From assembly GCA_963559605.1 (NCBI GenBank), contig CAUWLL010000026.1, positions 1 to 39,647 on the forward strand: a stretch of DNA of 39,647 nucleotides. The letters run 5' to 3'. The stretch comes from Dorea_D sp963559605. Its GTDB lineage: Bacteria > Bacillota > Clostridia > Lachnospirales > Lachnospiraceae. Below are positions 39,581 through 39,647 of this stretch, piece by piece (the first letter of the stretch is position 1; each line of letters opens with the position of its first letter). The notes under the pieces are model-generated. The model had not been told where the DNA came from, did no database searches, and saw nothing but the letters and a program-made list of their open reading frames with translations. Made by a program: the position numbers and the translations under genes.

Positions 39581-39647
39581 CAAATGAAGTATAGAAGTCC
39601 AGCTAATAAATGTCAATAGTGAAATGAAAAAATTTTGATTTATTTTT

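Overview
The window looks like the chromosome of a spore-forming, anaerobic, low-to-middle GC Firmicute of the Lachnospiraceae type. The evidence is a GerA-family spore germination protein, a tryptophan-type T-box riboswitch, an infC-rpmI-rplT operon with an attenuator leader and an AUU start, CsoR/CopA/CopZ copper control, LuxS, and a clostridial-type large serine recombinase. I cannot name the species from sequence alone.

Layout. 1-3135: a Fic-domain protein, a sodium:alanine symporter, and a T-box leader whose specifier reads as UGG (Trp). 3277-5979: a three-gene ABC importer (TrpXYZ type) under that T-box. 6086-9794: dUTPase, a GerA-family protein, DegV, and a B3/4-domain protein. 9866-11224 (minus): an NSS-family sodium symporter. 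11461-12831: the L20-type leader and infC-rpmI-rplT. 12988-16612: a heterodimeric ABC exporter with one degenerate ATP site. 16700-16996 (minus): a gene with an in-frame UGA in a CxxU context, followed by a SECIS-like hairpin, so a candidate selenoprotein that ordinary ORF calling breaks in two. 17168-23992: isochorismatase-family hydrolase, luxS (minus), histidine phosphatase, trpS, an ABC-F ATPase (minus), a patatin-like protein, and an HD-GNAT fusion. 24072-26991: a copper operon with a visible CsoR operator, in which copA runs in frame into copZ through an A8 tract. 27101-37928: a penicillin-binding-type D-Ala-D-Ala carboxypeptidase gene split by a 9.6-kb integrated element. 38043-39506: a secreted transglutaminase-like protein.

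The element (about 27512-37136) is the most interesting part. A large serine recombinase lies at its right end. The chromosome-element junctions share an 11-bp core (GCCTGTGTGGC), and the element ends carry 18-bp inverted arms with 17 of 18 matching. Precise excision would restore a 400-codon carboxypeptidase gene in frame; the insertion lies two codons after the SxN motif. I see no conjugation, replication or virion genes. Cargo: a HEPN/MNT toxin-antitoxin pair, a deleted rtcB relic, a Xre repressor, and a repressor-controlled operon encoding an NrdG-like radical SAM protein, a DUF2997-like protein, a membrane-anchored helix-hairpin-helix protein, a Ycf46-like AAA ATPase, a DUF1257/Ycf35-like protein and a zinc-ribbon/YARHG membrane protein. 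This operon's function is unknown to me. It is the best candidate in the window for an undescribed system, possibly a defence or nucleic-acid-processing module.

No tRNA, rRNA, CRISPR array or insertion sequence was recognised.
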